Below are positions 41,429 to 44,321 of a stretch of DNA of 44,321 bases, in pieces (within the stretch, counting starts at the first letter, position 1; every line of letters begins with the position of its first letter). The position numbers were made by a program, and so were the translations under genes. The stretch comes from Stenocarpella maydis. Its lineage: Eukaryota; Ascomycota; Sordariomycetes; Diaporthales; Diaporthaceae. Below the pieces are notes generated by a model. It made no database searches, had not been told where the DNA came from, and saw nothing but the letters and a program-made list of their open reading frames with translations. The stretch covers positions 19,466 to 63,786 of the forward strand of contig NQMI01000201.1 in the NCBI GenBank assembly GCA_002270565.1, in the 5' to 3' direction.

Positions 41429-41871
41429 CTAGCAGATCTGCTGGGTGCCGAAAGAAGTCGGGCACACATTGACAGTCTTGCACACGGCCGTGTTGTAATC
41501 GACGACGTTGTTGATGCAGTAGGCTTGCGAGAAGTTCTCGTTCATGGGGCGGGCATAGGTGGTCGCGGGGAAGCACTAGGTTTGTTTCCGTCAGTCTCAT
41601 ATTAGGTCCGTCGAGCCTCGTGTGTCTCTTTTACAGCAAGGAACCCCGTTTCTTATTCTCGGAAGGGGGTGGAGAGCATGGACGGGCTGCTACTCACGTA
41701 TTCCTGGCCGTCCAGGTTTGTGATGGCGCCGCCCTGGAACTGACAGTAGCCACTGGCGGTGGTCTGGCCGGCGGCATTGGCGCAGGCGCAGGCCTGGACC
41801 GCAGTGCCGGCGGCGGCAGGCGCGGCGAGGGCGGCCGGAAGAGCGAGGAGCGCGAGGACAAGGTTCTTCAT
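41429..41871 (-). CDS. small secreted cysteine-rich protein (106 residues, 8 Cys)
   Basis: Two exons, 41871-41698 and 41575-41429, join in phase 0 across intron 41697-41576 (GTGAGT donor, CCTAG acceptor) to give 106 residues. The signal peptide is MKNLVLALLALPAALA. The mature part contains eight cysteines at about residues 28, 30, 43, 59, 78, 90, 96 and 106, with the last as the final residue, and no membrane segment. This size and even cysteine number fit fungal apoplastic effectors and other disulfide-rich secreted proteins. I recognise no named family. The start was chosen because the signal peptide begins there; the open frame extends 57 codons further upstream without a signal. GATAAG occurs about 135 bases upstream on the coding strand. 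Confidence 0.72.
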
Positions 41872-42839
41872 GGCGTCTGATGAACGACGGCAAGAGTGCT
41901 GATGGACAAGATAATCTGGAAGCGACTGAAGAAGTGGCTGCAGCGAACAGAGCTGATGGCGAGCCTCTGAGGAAAAGTGAGTTGAGACTGGCGCGACGAG
42001 GCCTCTTCTTATCGACGTCGCCCTGCCTGAGCCCATCACCACAAGGTGCCAACCGGAGTACGCCCGCAGTACCCAGCAACGCGGGCGACTGCTCCGCTGC
42101 CATCAGTCACCAGTCCGGGCAACTGTCGGCGGAGCCTCGCCCTGACTTGCCGAGGTAGGCAGGTGTGTTATGCGACCATGGTAGAGGAGCCTCTGAACGG
42201 AGAATACCGCGTTATGCACTGAACACAAGGCAAGGCCCCGAATATGGATGACAGCGGCTGCCCAGCCAACAATACGACCTTGATTCCCCCCGCACGCGCT
42301 ATTGCAATCGAGGCATCCCTCCCTGGATTCCAATACGGCACGGTCAACATCGGGCCTTCTTCGGTTATATGCGCCGAGACCGCCCAGGCCCGTGTGGGGT
42401 GTCCTAGGATTACCACAGCAGGATTAAAACAACATGGTGTTTTCACTCCTGACCTCTTTCATAATGTTGCCCATTTGTAATGGTAAGTAATGTTGGCGCA
42501 GGGTTTTGTGTCAAAAAGCTGGCAACGGTCAATGCTGATCAATGCTGATCAATACATTGGGTTCTGAATACTTAGAGTGCCATCTCCGTAAGCATCGACG
42601 GAGGCCCGCTGCCCAGGTGATTCCTCTTGCTCCTGGCCCTTCTGCGTCGCCAAAGTTGATAATTATAATCAGATGTAACTATCCAGGCCAACTCTGGAAA
42701 CTGCCGTAAGCCTGCTGCGTGTGAGAGGCATTCGAGTAGAATGGGGATATTCGCACAGACGAAAACAGAGGGTACACAGAGAGCTAGTCAGGGGGCTGCC
42801 GCCGGCAACGCTGCAGCTAATAGGAAGACCCCGTTTCTG
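41872..42839. other. region without supported gene
   Basis: The first part is promoter of the cysteine-rich protein gene. Overlapping frames at 42168-42480 on both strands give no convincing family. A short tandem copy of TCAATGCTGA lies near 42530-42552. Confidence 0.35.
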
Positions 42840-44160
42840 ACTATATAATGACGCTAGCGCTAGAGGGCCTTAGATTTAATACCCTTATGTATTATTTTTA
42901 AGCATTATTATAAGGCTATAATGGTTATTATAAAAAGTATTTCTTAATAATTATATTTTATTAATTATTAAACTTAATATAAAAGATTAAAATTTAAATT
43001 AAAAATAATTATAAGCTATTAATATTTATTAAACATATTCTTCAATAAAAGTAAATAATATATATTTTATAATATATATTTAAAATAATAATTATTTAAT
43101 TACTACGTTTATTAGTATTGAAATTAAAATAATATTATATATAAAAATTATTTTCTTTTAATATCACGAACGTGATAGAAATAGAAACTAGAAACAGACT
43201 GTTGGTCCGCTAGAGGTGCAGATAAACCCTGAAGGCCAGCTAGCTAGGCCTATTAGAAGAAGCATAGCTATTAGTACATATAACCTAGATTACTTACTTA
43301 TATAAGAAAGGAATTATTTAGATTACTATCAGGGCAGTAAGCCAAGTAAGCCACTAGATTACCAGGATTACTAACTTACTAGCAAGCTAGATAAGCTATG
43401 CTAAAGAGTTAAACTATATATATTTATAATTATTATTACTAAATAGTATAACTTAAGATAGCTCTTTAGTAATGAATCTAAATATTTACCTAAAAATAGC
43501 TTTAATAGCTTTTAATTATTATTATTATATTGTGTAGAATAATTTTACTTTAAATACTCCTTGGATATAAACCTACTTATTAGATTTATTAACTAAGAAT
43601 TAGCTATAATTATATTTTAACTTTTTTTATTTAAATATTTTATATAAACCTGTAACGGGTGCATATAAGCTAATGATGTATATTGGCTGTAGCTAAGCCA
43701 GGTTTGATAAGAAAAGAAAAAGTAGAAGGAAAATCCTGTAAGTCCGGAATCCGCGCTCTTATATACGGAATCCCAAGTGGGTCTGGAGGGAGCCGGATCG
43801 CGCTAATACTTAGGGTTCTACCCTATAATATTATCCCCCTCCATTAAAACCAGTTATATAACTATCAATCGAATTAGATTGGATTCCAATCTGGGCGGAT
43901 TGCTAATTAGAATTAATTTGGGGCCTGCCTTTGTTTTGATTTAATTAAAGGCAGCCTTTAACCTGATTTAATTAGAGATCCTAAGTACTTAAACCCTTAA
44001 ATCTTCTAACTTTTATACTTCTTCTCTTGCTTTCTAATAATAATTAAATTAAACTAGTAAGTATCCCCCTTTTAATTAAAAGTTTATAGTTTCGAGCCCT
44101 AACCTTTAGAATTCTATAGAAATCCCCTTAAAAACCTAAATTTTAGCCTTATTTAAAATT
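42840..44160. repeat. AT-rich, RIP-like repeat-derived tail
   Basis: Composition changes sharply at about 42840 to A/T-rich sequence with frequent TTAA, TAAT and TATA and few CpA. The blocks are 42860-43170 and 43390-43650, with a more mixed stretch between. From 43658 a TGTAACGGGTGCATATAAGC sequence resembles the start of a fungal LTR, followed by a mixed stretch (43700-43850). The expected partner repeat is not in the window, so the retroelement reading is weak. No ORF of note. Confidence 0.45.
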
Positions 44161-44321
44161 CTGATGAATTTGTGCTATAAAATAGCATTCAGTTCAGCGT
44201 GTGTTTCGGCAGGGTCGCAGTGTGGTGCTCTGAGGCGAATTCGGACGATTGACAATGGTCTGGACAACTTTGTATTGAATTAAGTTGGGCTTCTGTAAGC
44301 CCTCCTTATATACCCTCCGAT
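44161..44321. other. window edge, no gene seen
   Basis: Composition returns to normal near 44180. Too short to annotate. Confidence 0.4.

Noticed and set aside
42168..42480. Overlapping frames on both strands (92 and 78 codons)
   Set aside because: Neither shows a convincing family match; the strand cannot be decided.

Overview
This is a filamentous ascomycete nuclear contig, most likely from a Sordariomycete-type fungus. The genes have short introns of about 55-125 bases with GTRNGT-like donors, CTRAC/CTAAC branch sites and YAG acceptors. The families are typical of Pezizomycotina: a LOV-RGS photoreceptor, a fucose-permease-like MFS carrier, a tyrosinase, a cutinase-fold esterase and small secreted cysteine-rich proteins. 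GC-rich gene blocks are separated by AT-rich, transposon-derived blocks whose coding remnants carry the C-to-T (CpA to TpA) nonsense pattern of repeat-induced point mutation (RIP). All names come from motif recognition by eye; no database search was run.

Layout. 1-7.5 kb is a gene block: a truncated YGL242C-like ankyrin gene, an HSL-type alpha/beta hydrolase, a conserved fungal protein of unknown function and a coiled-coil hypothetical protein, all on +. 7.5-11.3 kb is decayed: a frameshifted glyoxalase/VOC-type gene and a dienelactone hydrolase gene with a 5' frameshift and a lost catalytic histidine. 11.6-12.2 kb is AT-rich with a long (ATT)n tract. 12.6-16.8 kb holds an intact seven-exon secreted tyrosinase, a QutH-like Gfo/Idh/MocA oxidoreductase and a class I methyltransferase. 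17.3-19.1 kb carries two non-autonomous DNA transposons with clear target-site duplications (hAT-like, 8 bp; Mutator-like, 10 bp). 19.9-23.6 kb holds a GPI-anchored-type cutinase-family esterase, a hydroxylaminobenzoate-lyase-like (DUF4863) gene and a fucose-permease-like carrier. 23.6-27.1 kb is mostly non-coding with one inverted-repeat element. 27.2-29.4 kb is the LOV-RGS gene.

30.9-35.9 kb is a 4,989-bp Tc1/mariner-type element bounded by TA and by about 97-bp terminal inverted repeats. It contains a RIP-killed DD34E transposase on + and a second large RIP-killed ORF of unknown function on -. A two-gene Tc1/mariner element of this size is the most unusual object in the window. 36.2-39.2 kb has a Kex2-processed secreted protein and a secreted FAD oxidoreductase. 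39.5-39.7 kb has a second, shorter hAT-like MITE with the same terminal-repeat family as the one at 17.3 kb. 41.4-41.9 kb is a two-exon, 106-residue, eight-cysteine secreted protein. 42.8-44.3 kb is an AT-rich repeat-derived tail.

Functionally, several neighbours between 8 and 21.6 kb belong to families that act on aromatic compounds (VOC/extradiol-like, dienelactone hydrolase, tyrosinase, QutH-like dehydrogenase, hydroxylaminobenzoate-lyase-like). This may be a partly decayed aromatic-catabolism or pigment locus, but that is inference from family membership and proximity only.
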